Shown: positions 18,589 through 27,549 of the stretch, one piece after another | Layout: each line of letters begins with the position of its first letter | Position numbering within the stretch: the stretch's first letter is position 1 | NCBI RefSeq assembly: GCF_001458335.1 | Contig: NZ_CYTO01000024.1 | Location: forward strand, 119,294-183,293 | Origin: Cognatishimia activa | GTDB lineage: Bacteria > Pseudomonadota > Alphaproteobacteria > Rhodobacterales > Rhodobacteraceae | Length of the DNA: 64,000 nucleotides | Direction: 5' to 3' | Notes under the pieces: generated by a model | The model's input: only the letters and a program-made list of their open reading frames with translations | The model's database searches: none | What the model was told of the DNA's origin: nothing | Position numbers and translations under genes: made by a program

Positions 18589-20690
18589 TGACAAACACTC
18601 CTATCAAAACCGCCATCATTGGCGCAGGCTATATCGCAGATTGGCACGCCGAAGCTTTGAAGGTGACCGACGGCGCACAGCTTGTTGCGGTGTGTGACCT
18701 TTCAAGATCTGCAGCAGATGCCTTTGCGGAGGCGCATGGTGTTGTGGCCTATTACGATCTTGATGAAATGCTTGCGGCGGGTGTTTGTGAGGCGGTGCAT
18801 ATCCTTACACCACCGAACAGCCACGCGGCACTCGCGCAGAAATGCTTGGAAGCCGGGGTGCATTGTTTGGTGGAAAAGCCGGTTGCCTTGAGCGTCGAGG
18901 ATACTCAGGAAATCGTTCAAATGGCTGAAAAGTCGGGGAAAACCTTTGCGGCGGGTCATAACTTTATGGGGCTTCCGTCCTATGGCCGCTTGAAGGATGC
19001 CGTCGCCAAAGGGGATCTCGGCAAGATCACCTCGGCAGAGATCAACTGGCACTTCCCACTCGCTCCGCTGCGGTCTGGGCCCTTCGGGCTATGGTTGCTG
19101 AAAGAGCCCAAAAACTTACTTTTAGAGCTGGGGCCGCATCTATATGCATTTGCGGTGGATCTTTTTGGTCCGGTAGAGATCGAGCATCTTAGCTTGGGTA
19201 AACCGATTGAGCTGCCCGCGGACACCGATCGACCCCAAAGCTGGCGTGTCATTGCGCGGGCAGGGGATGTAGATGTGACTTTTCATATCTCGCTTGTGGA
19301 AACCTGTGACGACCGATCCATGACCGTGCGCGGCAGCACTGCCTCCGCGCGATTGGATTATGCCAACGACACTTTGATTATGCAGCGCGAGAACGCCTCA
19401 GACATCGTTCTGAACCCTTTGCGAAAACAGCTGGATCAGGTGGGGCAACACCTCAAAGAGGGGCTGGTGAATGCGACGCGTCAGGTGACCAGCCTGAACC
19501 GAAAATCGGCCTATGGTCTTAGCTTTCAAGGACTTTTTGCCGCCTTCTATAAGAGTTTGCAGGACGGAACGCCGCTGGACGCCCGTTTTGACGGCGCGGC
19601 GGCGTTGAACGTCATGCAAGGCATCGATGACACAATTGCGAAGATGCCGAAGCCGGCAGCAAAGCCTAAGCCAAAGTCGCGCCGTAAGCCCAAACCAAGC
19701 GTTTTGGTGATTGGGGGCACCGGATTTATCGGCCGTGCGCTGACACGTGAGTTGGTGGCGCAAGGCAAAGATGTGCGTGTCCTTAGTCGAGGGCAATCTG
19801 GCCCATTTGATGATATCGCCGATCATGTGGAGCTTTACTCCGCTGCCCTGTCAGACAAAGCAGCTTTGACGCAAGCGATGCAAGGTATTGAGGCGGTTTA
19901 TCACCTTGGAAAATCGCTCGACACCACGTGGGAGGCCTGCCTGCAGAACGATGTCGGTGTGACCGTTGGCATCGCAGAAGCTGCGATGGAGGCCGAGGTC
20001 AGTCGTTTCATCTATACCGGCACAATCGCGTCTTATGACATGAGCAAACCTGATGAGACGATCACCGAGCACACAGGGTTTGGCGATGACATGACCGACC
20101 GGAACCTCTATGCGCGCTCTAAAGCGAAATGTGAAGAAGAGCTTCTGAAACTGCACGACTCCAAAGGCTTACCCCTTGTGATTGCCCGTCCGGGCATTGT
20201 GGTAGGTGAGGGTGGTCCGCTGCAACATTGGGGCATCGGCCGCTGGCATGGGGCCGGTGCTGTGCGTATTTGGGGGCCGGGCACGAATATTTTGCCATTT
20301 GTGTTGATCGATGATGTGGCCAAGGGGCTTGTCTTGATGATGCAAAACGAAGAAGCCGTTGGAAAATCCTTCAACCTTGTCGCAGATCCAATGATGTCTG
20401 CACGGGATTATTTTGCAGCGATCCACACGGAATTGGGCGCAAAGATCAAAGTATCTTTCGGCAACCTCAATGCTTTCTGGGCTGCGGATGCGGTGAAATA
20501 CCTGTTGAAGAAACATGCTTTGCGTCGCACAGGAGCGATCCGGCCCAGCCTTGCAGACTGGAAATCTCGAGCGCATTTCTCGCCTTTTGACAACAGTTTG
20601 CCCAAAGACGTCCTTGGTTGGGCTCCGGAGAGCAATAGAGCCGTCTTCGTTCGTAAGGCTATCACAGAAGCGAATTTGCTGGGTTTCTAG
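18585..20690 (+). CDS. Fusion protein: Gfo/Idh/MocA oxidoreductase + NAD-dependent epimerase/dehydratase (SDR)
   Basis: A 701-residue two-enzyme fusion. Residues 1-350 form a Gfo/Idh/MocA oxidoreductase (AIIGAGYIADWHAEAL, LVEKPVALS with the EKP lysine). A Lys/Pro-rich linker (KPAAKPKPKSRRKPKPS, about 353-370) follows. Residues 372-701 form an extended SDR with nucleotide loop GGTGFIGRALTREL, DLF-like central region and the catalytic YARSK (YxxxK). The fusion suggests two consecutive steps on one NDP-sugar. It closes the overlapping glycosyltransferase operon; an 88-base gap separates it from the kinase-like gene. No frameshift is needed to join the halves. Confidence 0.9.
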   Translation: MMTNTPIKTAIIGAGYIADWHAEALKVTDGAQLVAVCDLSRSAADAFAEAHGVVAYYDLDEMLAAGVCEAVHILTPPNSHAALAQKCLEAGVHCLVEKPVALSVEDTQEIVQMAEKSGKTFAAGHNFMGLPSYGRLKDAVAKGDLGKITSAEINWHFPLAPLRSGPFGLWLLKEPKNLLLELGPHLYAFAVDLFGPVEIEHLSLGKPIELPADTDRPQSWRVIARAGDVDVTFHISLVETCDDRSMTVRGSTASARLDYANDTLIMQRENASDIVLNPLRKQLDQVGQHLKEGLVNATRQVTSLNRKSAYGLSFQGLFAAFYKSLQDGTPLDARFDGAAALNVMQGIDDTIAKMPKPAAKPKPKSRRKPKPSVLVIGGTGFIGRALTRELVAQGKDVRVLSRGQSGPFDDIADHVELYSAALSDKAALTQAMQGIEAVYHLGKSLDTTWEACLQNDVGVTVGIAEAAMEAEVSRFIYTGTIASYDMSKPDETITEHTGFGDDMTDRNLYARSKAKCEEELLKLHDSKGLPLVIARPGIVVGEGGPLQHWGIGRWHGAGAVRIWGPGTNILPFVLIDDVAKGLVLMMQNEEAVGKSFNLVADPMMSARDYFAAIHTELGAKIKVSFGNLNAFWAADAVKYLLKKHALRRTGAIRPSLADWKSRAHFSPFDNSLPKDVLGWAPESNRAVFVRKAITEANLLGF

Positions 20691-20778
20691 ATCGCAACAG
20701 GCGGCAAAAATTGAGATTTCGCCATAATTTGCCCCATATTCGCGGATAAACGGGCGGGGACGAAGAAGGAAAACCGTG

Positions 20779-21528
20779 ATGAGTGACAAGCTAACAAAGG
20801 CCTCACAATCAGACCTCTACATGGCAATGGGCGATGAAGCCCAGGTGCTTTGGGATGAGATGCACGAGATTTCCTTGGATGAAGCACACTTGCGGGGCCA
20901 ACGCATTGTGACCGCCCAAAAGACCGATCCGGTGCATAAACGGTTCGACATGTTGCGTACGCGTTTGTTGCTCGCGATGCGGGAACATGGCTGGACGCGG
21001 ATTGCAGTGACCGGGGTGACCGAGGGGTGCGGCGCAAGCTTTGTTGCCGCCAACCTCGCCTTGTCGGTGGCGCGCATGGAAAGCGTGCGTACTGTCCTGT
21101 TTGATATGCACTTCACCAGCCCTAGCCTTGCGAACCTACTTGGGGTCGAGAACCCGGGGCGATTGAGTGACTATTTGTCTGGCCGTATTGCACCAGAAGA
21201 ATATTTGATCCGTGCTGGTCGCTCGCTGGCACTGGGGCTGAACGATACAAAAGTCTATCACTCCTCAGAGCTGATCCAGCAGATGATGACCACGGATGTG
21301 CTTTCGGAAATGCAGGATTTGCTTTGCCCAGACATGGTGATTTTCGACCTGCCATCAGTGCTCGATAGCGATGATGTGCTTGGCTTTTTGCCAAACGTTG
21401 ATGGAGTTCTGCTGGTCGTTGGCGGTGGTCAAACGTTACCAGAAGAGGTCCAGCGCGCCGAACAAGCCTTGGCAGACAAGACACAATTGCTTGGTGTCGT
21501 TCTGAATAAGGCTGAGAGTATTTTCTAG
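20779..21528 (+). CDS. CpsD/CapB-type BY-kinase-like ATPase lacking the Walker A lysine
   Basis: Soluble partner of a Wzz-type co-polymerase, of the bacterial tyrosine kinase (BY-kinase) fold. AVTGVTEGCGASFVAANLAL occupies the Walker A position, but the usual GKST is GASF: the lysine codon position 21034-21036 reads GCA (Ala). Walker A' is VLFDMHF and Walker B is MVIFDLPSVL, both diverged from the usual DxD/DxPP. There is no C-terminal tyrosine cluster; the protein ends KAESIF. It is therefore probably a non-catalytic regulator of the co-polymerase at 9680. GTG 20776 is in frame, but ATG 20779 has AAGGA at 20766-20770 with better spacing. Confidence 0.82.
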   Translation: MSDKLTKASQSDLYMAMGDEAQVLWDEMHEISLDEAHLRGQRIVTAQKTDPVHKRFDMLRTRLLLAMREHGWTRIAVTGVTEGCGASFVAANLALSVARMESVRTVLFDMHFTSPSLANLLGVENPGRLSDYLSGRIAPEEYLIRAGRSLALGLNDTKVYHSSELIQQMMTTDVLSEMQDLLCPDMVIFDLPSVLDSDDVLGFLPNVDGVLLVVGGGQTLPEEVQRAEQALADKTQLLGVVLNKAESIF

Positions 21529-21811
21529 ATATATATCAATATTTTATTTTGATCTTTTAAGGTTAAATTGTCGAGCTTCAGCCATGAGTCTGAAATCGAA
21601 GTAACATTCGAGATGTGGGGTCTGGTTTTACCCTTTGTGATCGGCGCAGAAATTCAAACCTATGAAACCTTAAAATCACCGATAAGTTTGTTTTGTGAAA
21701 TGTTTTGGCTTTTTTTACCACCAATGTGGTCAAATTTTTTGATAAAATGAAATCAAAAGTTCAGGTCGCCACCGCGTCACCTACGCATAACTGACGCGGT
21801 TGAAGGTGTCA
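21529..21811. other. AT-rich intergenic gap with one hairpin
   Basis: A 283-base gap between the converging ends of the kinase-like gene and the crotonase gene. It is strongly AT-rich. It ends in a perfect 9-bp inverted repeat, ACCGCGTCA (21771-21779) and TGACGCGGT (21792-21800), with a 12-base loop, just after the crotonase stop on the minus strand. That may be a terminator for the crotonase, although no T-tract follows directly. No gene seen. Confidence 0.5.
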
Positions 21812-22615
21812 TCAAGAGTTGGGCCTCACACGCGCTGCGGTTTTGTCGGCAAATGCCGCAAGGCGCGCTCTTGCATCCGGTTGGGTATTGACCACGCCAG
21901 CGACCACCGCTTCTGCATAGGCCGCATCAAGGGCAGACATATTTTGCATATGGCTTACTGCGGAACAGATCGCAAAATTTGTCAGTGGCAGGTTGGCCGC
22001 CGCACGTCGCGCCAGTTCAACCGCTTTGTCAAAACTTGATCCGCCCACAAGATACTGCGCCAGGCCTAAGTCGATGGCTTCTTGACCTTGGTAAACGCGT
22101 CCCGTGAGCATCATGTCGATCATGCGCGCTTTACCGATGAGGTCGGTCACGCGAATGGTTGCACCCCCGCCAGTGAAGAGGCCGCGTTGGCCTTCTGGAA
22201 GCGCAAAATAGGTGGTTTCGTCTGCAACCCGAATATGAGCGGCGCTCGCAAGCTCCAACCCGCCACCAACCACGGCGCCTTTCAACGCGGCAATCACGGG
22301 CACACCGCCGTATTCCATTTTATTGAACGCTTCGTGCCAGCGCAGGCATACATGCATGAAGTCTGCCGGGCTGCGGTCTTCGTCATGATGTTCCACCAGA
22401 TCAAGGCCCGCGCAAAAATGGTCTCCGGACGCTGCAAGGACAATCGCTTGCGCGCCCGCACGGGGAGCATTGGAGAAAAGGGTCACCAGCTCTTCGATGG
22501 TTTCGAGATTCAGCGCGTTTCTTTTGTTTGGTCGGTTCAGCGTGACTATCCAGACGCCATCTTCTTCTTTTTCCAGCTCTAGGTTTTCGAAATCGTCATT
22601 TCTCACCGAAATCAT
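21812..22615 (-). CDS. Enoyl-CoA hydratase/isomerase family protein (crotonase)
   Basis: Crotonase-fold CoA enzyme of 267 residues. [14 protein letters not shown], the oxyanion-hole segment [10 protein letters not shown] and [19 protein letters not shown] followed by [15 protein letters not shown] match hydratase/isomerase family blocks. The Glu in LPEGQ sits where a catalytic acid is found in many members. AGGAGG lies eight bases upstream of the ATG. It is divergent from an OruR-type AraC regulator with a candidate operator between them, so it is likely its target. The specific acyl-CoA substrate is unknown. Confidence 0.9.
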   Translation of the reverse strand: MISVRNDDFENLELEKEEDGVWIVTLNRPNKRNALNLETIEELVTLFSNAPRAGAQAIVLAASGDHFCAGLDLVEHHDEDRSPADFMHVCLRWHEAFNKMEYGGVPVIAALKGAVVGGGLELASAAHIRVADETTYFALPEGQRGLFTGGGATIRVTDLIGKARMIDMMLTGRVYQGQEAIDLGLAQYLVGGSSFDKAVELARRAAANLPLTNFAICSAVSHMQNMSALDAAYAEAVVAGVVNTQPDARARLAAFADKTAARVRPNS

Positions 22616-22687
22616 TTTGCAGGCCTCCTGGCTATTTGCTTAAAATGACGTATAGGGTAGCGCTTTGCGCCGTTTAATCGCCAATAT

Positions 22688-22715
22688 TGACAAAATATTT
22701 GCCATAACTGACAAA
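22688..22715. promoter_or_regulatory. Direct repeat TGACAAA spaced 21 bp, candidate AraC-family operator
   Basis: TGACAAA occurs at 22688-22694 and again at 22709-22715, exactly 21 bases (two helical turns) apart, in the 119-base divergent gap between the crotonase and the AraC gene. AraC-family proteins typically bind such direct repeats. Assignment is inferred from position and spacing only. Confidence 0.45.
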
Positions 22716-22734
22716 TTGGGTTTCTCTGTGCCTC

Positions 22735-23790
22735 ATGGAGCGTTTTTTAGACAACTCGCGCATTTCCACCGTGAGTTTTTCACTGATTGAGGATTTGCTT
22801 CGCGCCATCCAAGGGATTGCGTCTGACGAGGATTATCAGGCTTGTTTGAAGCGTGCGGGTTTATCGACGCCAGCGGATGCCAGACTAAGCCGAGTGTCGC
22901 GTGACCAGATTGTCGAGCTCTACCAAGCCGCCTCTCGTATGACTGGCGATGAGATGATGGGGCTCTGGAGCCGACCCATTCGATCAGGTGCGCTTAAACA
23001 GATTTGCACGTCTATGATTGGCGCGTCTTCACTCGGTGCTGCCATGTTCCGCATGGTGACTTTTTGGAATCTCGTTCTCGACGATTACCAATTGCATCTT
23101 GAGGCCAGAGAGGAGCTGGTGTCTTTGGCGATAAGGCCAAGAGCAGGGGTAAGCGACGATGCCGAGGTCAATCGTTTTGGGCATATGTTGCTATTGAAAC
23201 TTACTCATGGTTTGGCGTCTTGGCTGTCTGGGCAAGAACTGTCGCTCGTTCGGGTCAGCTTCGTGTTTCCTCGGCCGACCTTTGCCTCGGATTACTCTGT
23301 CCTATTTCCGGTCGAAGTGGATTTTTCAAAAGACCATTCATCAATCGCGTTTGATCGCCGTTTGTGGTCGCGGTCGGTACAGCGGACCACGGCAGATCTC
23401 CATGCCTTTCTAACGCGTGCACCTCGGGATTGGATTTTCACCACGTCCCAAGATCATAATTTAACAAGGCGAATACGCGCGATTTTGCAAAGCCAAAGCT
23501 TTGATGTGACCCTAGATGACACTGCAAACGCCTTACATCTTACGCCGCGCACACTCATTCGTCATTTGCAGTCGCAAAATACGTCTTTTCAAGCCATCAA
23601 AGATGACCTGCGCCGTGATGTTGCGATTGCGAAATTGAGGGAGGGGCTTGCGGTGGAAGTTATCGCCGAGGAAACCGGTTTTTCTTCTGCCTCGACGTTC
23701 CATCGCGCGTTTAGGCGCTGGACGGGGGATGTGCCGTCATCCTTCCGGCGAGATGTAGCGCCTCGCGTAGGCACGAGCGCAAACAACTGA
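22735..23790 (+). CDS. AraC family transcriptional regulator (OruR/ArgR-like, with arabinose-binding-type N-domain)
   Basis: Regulator of 351 residues. The N-terminal 200 residues match the effector domain found in OruR/MmsR-like AraC proteins (ICTSMIGASSLGAAMFRMVTF region). The C-terminal domain has the two helix-turn-helix units: DDTANALHLTPRTLIRHLQ (about 265-285) and VIAEETGFSSASTFHRAFRRW, the classic AraC second motif ending in FRRDVAPR. Divergent from the crotonase gene, which it probably controls together with itself. Confidence 0.92.
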   Translation: MERFLDNSRISTVSFSLIEDLLRAIQGIASDEDYQACLKRAGLSTPADARLSRVSRDQIVELYQAASRMTGDEMMGLWSRPIRSGALKQICTSMIGASSLGAAMFRMVTFWNLVLDDYQLHLEAREELVSLAIRPRAGVSDDAEVNRFGHMLLLKLTHGLASWLSGQELSLVRVSFVFPRPTFASDYSVLFPVEVDFSKDHSSIAFDRRLWSRSVQRTTADLHAFLTRAPRDWIFTTSQDHNLTRRIRAILQSQSFDVTLDDTANALHLTPRTLIRHLQSQNTSFQAIKDDLRRDVAIAKLREGLAVEVIAEETGFSSASTFHRAFRRWTGDVPSSFRRDVAPRVGTSANN

Positions 23791-23863
23791 CTTGAAAATT
23801 CAACAAGCTTTGAGCTTTGCGGTATACGATAGAGGCAATTGACGTTTTCGGCCGGGAGGGAAG

Positions 23864-24466
23864 TCAGACTGCGTAGCGGCTCATCATCATATCAACGCTA
23901 TTTTCGACAATTCGAGCCATCTCTTCTTCAGACACAACAGGCGCACCAAACACCACGGGCCAAAAAGCCTTACCTTTGATCAGCGCTAAAAATTCATCCG
24001 CCGCGGCATTTGCATCTTCAATGCGCAGTTTGTCATCTTCGGCGGCTTTTCGAAGTAAGTTGACGAAGGCGGCTTTGAAATCTGTTTTCTCTTGGGTTTT
24101 TTCCACAAGATCTGGGCGGCGCAGAATTTCGCTCATCACAAGCCGGGTTGTCAGCATGACTTCTTCAGATGTCAGCAGCGTTCCTTCCGCACGTGCCAGG
24201 TCCAAAAGCTGTTCTCGAATATCGCGGTCCTTGTCGTAGGTCACATTCACCGTCTCAGTGAATTTGGCCAAGTGGCGCCGGATCAATTCTCGAAAGAGAT
24301 TTTCTTTGCTTTCAAAGTGCTTATAGACGGTGCGCTTAGACACTTCGGCACGGGCCGAAATGCGATCCATACTCGCATTTGCAAAGCCGTTCTCCAAAAA
24401 TTCCGCGGTTGCCGCCTCGACGATTTGGGAGTTTTTGACCGAGTCTTGTCCAGAGCTATCATTCAT
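23864..24466 (-). CDS. TetR/AcrR family transcriptional regulator
   Basis: Repressor of 200 residues. The N-terminal DNA-binding domain reads IVEAATAEFLENGFANASMD, then RISARAEVSKRTVYKHFESK, the canonical TetR helix-turn-helix. The C-terminal ligand domain belongs to the AefR-like group by its EVMLTTRLVMSEILRRPDL block. Divergent from iorA with two identical-format palindromes in the 125-base gap, so it most likely represses iorAB and itself. Confidence 0.93.
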   Translation of the reverse strand: MNDSSGQDSVKNSQIVEAATAEFLENGFANASMDRISARAEVSKRTVYKHFESKENLFRELIRRHLAKFTETVNVTYDKDRDIREQLLDLARAEGTLLTSEEVMLTTRLVMSEILRRPDLVEKTQEKTDFKAAFVNLLRKAAEDDKLRIEDANAAADEFLALIKGKAFWPVVFGAPVVSEEEMARIVENSVDMMMSRYAV

Positions 24467-24506
24467 TCGCTAAGCTATAGGCGCAAACCTGCTAAAGGGT
24501 CAAATG

Positions 24507-24528
24507 CTGTAAACTGGCGGGTTTACAG
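24507..24528. promoter_or_regulatory. Palindrome 1, probable TetR operator
   Basis: CTGTAAAC (24507-24514), six-base spacer, GTTTACAG (24521-24528): a perfect 8-bp inverted repeat. Same GTAAAC-N6-GTTTAC core as the second site 40 bases away, located between the divergent TetR and iorA genes and nearer the TetR gene. Confidence 0.75.
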
Positions 24529-24548
24529 TGTGAGCCTCTAACGCTACG

Positions 24549-24566
24549 GTAAACTATCAAGTTTAC
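24549..24566. promoter_or_regulatory. Palindrome 2, probable TetR operator overlapping the iorA promoter
   Basis: GTAAAC (24549-24554), six-base spacer TATCAA, GTTTAC (24561-24566). Same core and spacing as palindrome 1. It ends 25 bases before the iorA start codon, a position where binding would block transcription or early elongation. Confidence 0.75.
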
Positions 24567-24591
24567 AGGTTCGCAGCCAGGGAGACCAAGC

Positions 24592-25056
24592 ATGGCGATT
24601 TCACTAAAATTGAACGGAAATCCGACAACGGTGGAGGCCGAGCCGGGCACTCCGCTGTTGTGGGTGATCCGGGATGAACTGAAACTCACAGGGACAAAAT
24701 TTGGGTGCGGCGTCGCGTCCTGCGGTGCCTGTACCGTGCATGTGGATGGTGAGCCGACACGCTCCTGCCAGACTTACATTGAGGATGTAGAAGGCGCTGA
24801 GATCACCACCATTGAGGCAATGGAAGACACTAAAGTTGGCGCTGCTGTGCAACAGGCTTGGGTCGAAATGGACGTTGTTCAGTGCGGCTACTGTCAGTCC
24901 GGTCAGATCATGTCTGCAGTGGGGCTTTTGACCGAAAACCCCAAACCATCGGTGGATGACATTCACGACTATATGCATGGCAATGCCTGCCGCTGCGCCA
25001 CCTATCAACGTATCCGCGCTGCGATCCAGCGCGCGTCCGATATTTTGGAGGCCTAA
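24592..25056 (+). CDS. iorA: Isoquinoline 1-oxidoreductase-type [2Fe-2S] subunit
   Basis: Small iron-sulfur subunit (154 residues) of a molybdenum hydroxylase of the xanthine dehydrogenase superfamily. The first [2Fe-2S] cluster site is KFGCGVASCGACTVHVDG with a fourth Cys in TRSCQTY; the second, helical-domain site is VQCGYCQSGQIM with CRCATYQRIR. It passes electrons from the molybdenum subunit encoded three bases downstream, to a partner such as a cytochrome. No FAD subunit is present, which is the IorAB two-subunit pattern. Confidence 0.9.
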   Translation: MAISLKLNGNPTTVEAEPGTPLLWVIRDELKLTGTKFGCGVASCGACTVHVDGEPTRSCQTYIEDVEGAEITTIEAMEDTKVGAAVQQAWVEMDVVQCGYCQSGQIMSAVGLLTENPKPSVDDIHDYMHGNACRCATYQRIRAAIQRASDILEA

Positions 25057-25059
25057 GCG

Positions 25060-27231
25060 ATGACTATGAAAGTATCTCGCCGGGGTTTCCTCGCAAGCGC
25101 AAGCGCTGCAGTACTTGTTTTGGGCGTGCGTCCCGATGGCGCTTTGGCTGCTGGCGAAACCGATGCAATGCTTAACCCATTTGTCAAAGTGGCGTCTGAC
25201 GGTCAGGTCACGGGCATTGTCAAACACTTTGAAAAGGGGCAAGGGCCTGCGACCGGTCTGTCCACACTGATCGCCGAAGAGCTCGGCGTGTCAATCGAGC
25301 AAATCACCTATGAATTCGCGCCGTCCAACCCTGAAATCTACGCGAACACCTTCTTTGGTGGTTTCCAAGGTACTGGCGGTTCAACCGCGATGGCCAACTC
25401 TTTCATGCAATACCGACAAGCTGGTGCAGCCGCGCGTGAACTGTTGATCAAAGCCGCCGCCGATGCTTGGGGCGTTGATGCAAGTGGTCTGAAGATCGTT
25501 GAAGGTATCGTAACCGGCGGCGGCAAAACTGCTCCGATCGGCGATTTCGTCGCGGCTGCTTCGACGATGGAAGCGCCAGCAGATCCTCCGCTCACACCAC
25601 CTTCGGAATGGCGATTGATTGGCAACCCAGACGTGCGTCGATTGGATAGTCCAATTAAAACCAATGGTAAGGCGATGTTCGCGATGGACTTGCATCTGCC
25701 GAACCAGATGGTCGCCGTGATTTCTCGCGCGCCCTCGCGCGGTGGTTTGGTCGCCGGTTTTGATGACAGCGCGTGTTCTGAGGTCAAAGGCTTCATCCGC
25801 GCTGCGACTCTGCCAAACAAGGCAGGCGTTGCGGTTTATGCCGAAGACACATGGGCGGCATTCCAAGCGCGTGATTTGCTATCGGTGGACTGGGACATGT
25901 CCGCTGCGGAAACCCGCAGCAGTGACGAGATCAAATCTGAGATCATGGCCGCTTTGGATGAAGCACCGACCTACAACGTCTCCAAAACCGATCATGCTGC
26001 GACCAAATCCGCGGTGGATGGAGCCGAGACTGTTGTGGAACAAACCTTCTACTTCCCGCTGCTGGCGCATGCTCCGATGGAACCGCTTAACTGCACGATC
26101 GAGGCCAATGCCGATGGCGGTGTGACGCTGCATGATGGATGTCAGGCGCCGACCGGTCCGCATATGGCGCTGAGCCAGATCTTTGAGCTGCCTATGGAAA
26201 AAGTCCGCATCAACACGATGTTGGCGGGTGGTTCTTTTGGTCGCCGCGCAACGCCGGATGCAGATTATCAAGTAGAAGCAGCGCTGGCCTTTGTCATCAC
26301 TGACCGCAAACGTCCAGTGAAACTGGTCTGGTCGCGTGAAGATGATATGCGGTCTGGCTATTATCGTCCGGCGGTGGGTCATCGCGTGCGCGTTGGCTTG
26401 ACCGGCGGCAAGATCGTCGGCTGGGATCACCACGTTGCCGGTCAATCTATCATGAAGGGCACCGCGTTCGAGGCGATGGCCGTGCGTGATGGGATCGACC
26501 ACAGCTCTGTGGAAGGTACTGCGGATGGCCCTTACCAGATCCCAGGTATGTTCGTCGGTCTCACGGATACTCCCAAAGCGACAAGCACGCTGTGGTGGCG
26601 CTCTGTTGGGCACACCCACACAGCCTATGTGATGGAGGTCATGATGGATCAGGCCGCCAAAGCTGCGAGCGCCGATCCGGTTGAATTCCGTCTCGCGTAT
26701 CTAAGCGGTGAGGGCGACGACCAAAAACGCAAAGCCAATGTGTTGCGCTTGGTCGCCGAAAAAGCAAATTGGGGCAACGCGCCCGAGGGGCGTTATCAAG
26801 GCGTCGCGGTGCATAAGTCCTTTGGCACATATGTGGCAGAGATTGCCGAGATTTCGGGCAACCCTGATGATGGCATCGTCATCGAGAATGTCACCTGCGT
26901 TGTCGATTGCGGCATTCCAGTGAACCCAGATGTGATCAAGGCGCAGATGGAAGGTGGCATTGGCTATGGAATTGGCCATGTGATGCGCGATCAGATCACG
27001 CTCGCAGGCGGTGAAGTTGAGCAATATAATTTCCCGGATTACGAGCCACTCCGCATCAGCGATATTCGGGGCATTGATGTGCATATCGTGAAGTCTGAAG
27101 CAGCACCTTCAGGTGTGGGCGAGCCGGGCACGCCACCATCAGCGCCTGCTTTGGCCAATGCCATCGCGGCAGCTTCTGGTGTGATGGTGGCTTCATTGCC
27201 TATGGAAGAAGAGGGCGTCTATTTCGCCTAG
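25060..27231 (+). CDS. iorB: Isoquinoline 1-oxidoreductase-type molybdopterin-binding subunit (Tat-exported)
   Basis: Large catalytic subunit (723 residues) binding molybdopterin. The N-terminus carries a twin-arginine signal SRRGFLASASAAVL, so the enzyme is likely folded and exported to the periplasm with its small subunit. Mo-site blocks visible are GGSFGRRATPDADY, WWRSVGHTHTAYVMEVMMDQ and the terminal GVGEPGTPPSAPALANA, whose Glu is the catalytic residue of the family. The true substrate is unknown; relatives act on N-heterocycles or aldehydes. Transcription probably ends in the hairpins at 27242-27309. Confidence 0.9.
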   Translation: MTMKVSRRGFLASASAAVLVLGVRPDGALAAGETDAMLNPFVKVASDGQVTGIVKHFEKGQGPATGLSTLIAEELGVSIEQITYEFAPSNPEIYANTFFGGFQGTGGSTAMANSFMQYRQAGAAARELLIKAAADAWGVDASGLKIVEGIVTGGGKTAPIGDFVAAASTMEAPADPPLTPPSEWRLIGNPDVRRLDSPIKTNGKAMFAMDLHLPNQMVAVISRAPSRGGLVAGFDDSACSEVKGFIRAATLPNKAGVAVYAEDTWAAFQARDLLSVDWDMSAAETRSSDEIKSEIMAALDEAPTYNVSKTDHAATKSAVDGAETVVEQTFYFPLLAHAPMEPLNCTIEANADGGVTLHDGCQAPTGPHMALSQIFELPMEKVRINTMLAGGSFGRRATPDADYQVEAALAFVITDRKRPVKLVWSREDDMRSGYYRPAVGHRVRVGLTGGKIVGWDHHVAGQSIMKGTAFEAMAVRDGIDHSSVEGTADGPYQIPGMFVGLTDTPKATSTLWWRSVGHTHTAYVMEVMMDQAAKAASADPVEFRLAYLSGEGDDQKRKANVLRLVAEKANWGNAPEGRYQGVAVHKSFGTYVAEIAEISGNPDDGIVIENVTCVVDCGIPVNPDVIKAQMEGGIGYGIGHVMRDQITLAGGEVEQYNFPDYEPLRISDIRGIDVHIVKSEAAPSGVGEPGTPPSAPALANAIAAASGVMVASLPMEEEGVYFA

Positions 27232-27241
27232 TAGACAACCA

Positions 27242-27309
27242 AATTGACGGGCGCATTTGTCGCCCGTCAATTGATCAGAATAGCGGTGTAGCGGGTCGAT
27301 GCCGACCCG
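27242..27309 (+). terminator. Two strong hairpins after iorB
   Basis: First hairpin: a perfect 12-bp stem AATTGACGGGCG (27242-27253) with CGCCCGTCAATT (27261-27272) and a 7-base loop. Second: CGGGTCG (27292-27298), ATGC loop, CGACCCG (27303-27309). Neither has a T-tract, so termination is probable but not certain. The rest of the gap to the tRNA gene shows nothing else. Confidence 0.6.
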
Positions 27310-27462
27310 AGAGGTCAGAGGCTGGTACGATCATCAAACGGGTCAGATGAAACCCTGATGGCTCCCCGGAAATTCAAAAACAATAACCGAAACAGGTTAA
27401 TATGCGAGGGCTTGTTTCCTGGCCCATCTAAGCATCTAAAATTTCAAGAAAAATCTGTGAAA

Positions 27463-27549
27463 TGGTGCGGTCGAGAAGACTCGAACTTCCACGGGAGTTA
27501 CCCCACAGCGACCTCAACGCTGCGCGTCTACCAATTCCGCCACGACCGC
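27463..27549 (-). tRNA. tRNA-Leu (anticodon GAG)
   Basis: 87-base cloverleaf on the minus strand. Acceptor GCGGTCG pairs with CGACCGC; discriminator A is followed by an encoded CCA (27463-27465 on the plus strand reads TGG). The anticodon stem-loop CAGCG-TTGAGGT-CGCTG gives anticodon GAG. The long variable arm is as expected for leucine, and the T-loop GTTCGAGTC is present. Confidence 0.97.

Noticed and set aside
21812..27231. One catabolic operon joining the crotonase and iorAB
   Set aside because: The genes lie in opposite orientations with two separate regulators and two separate divergent promoters, so two independent units are more likely.
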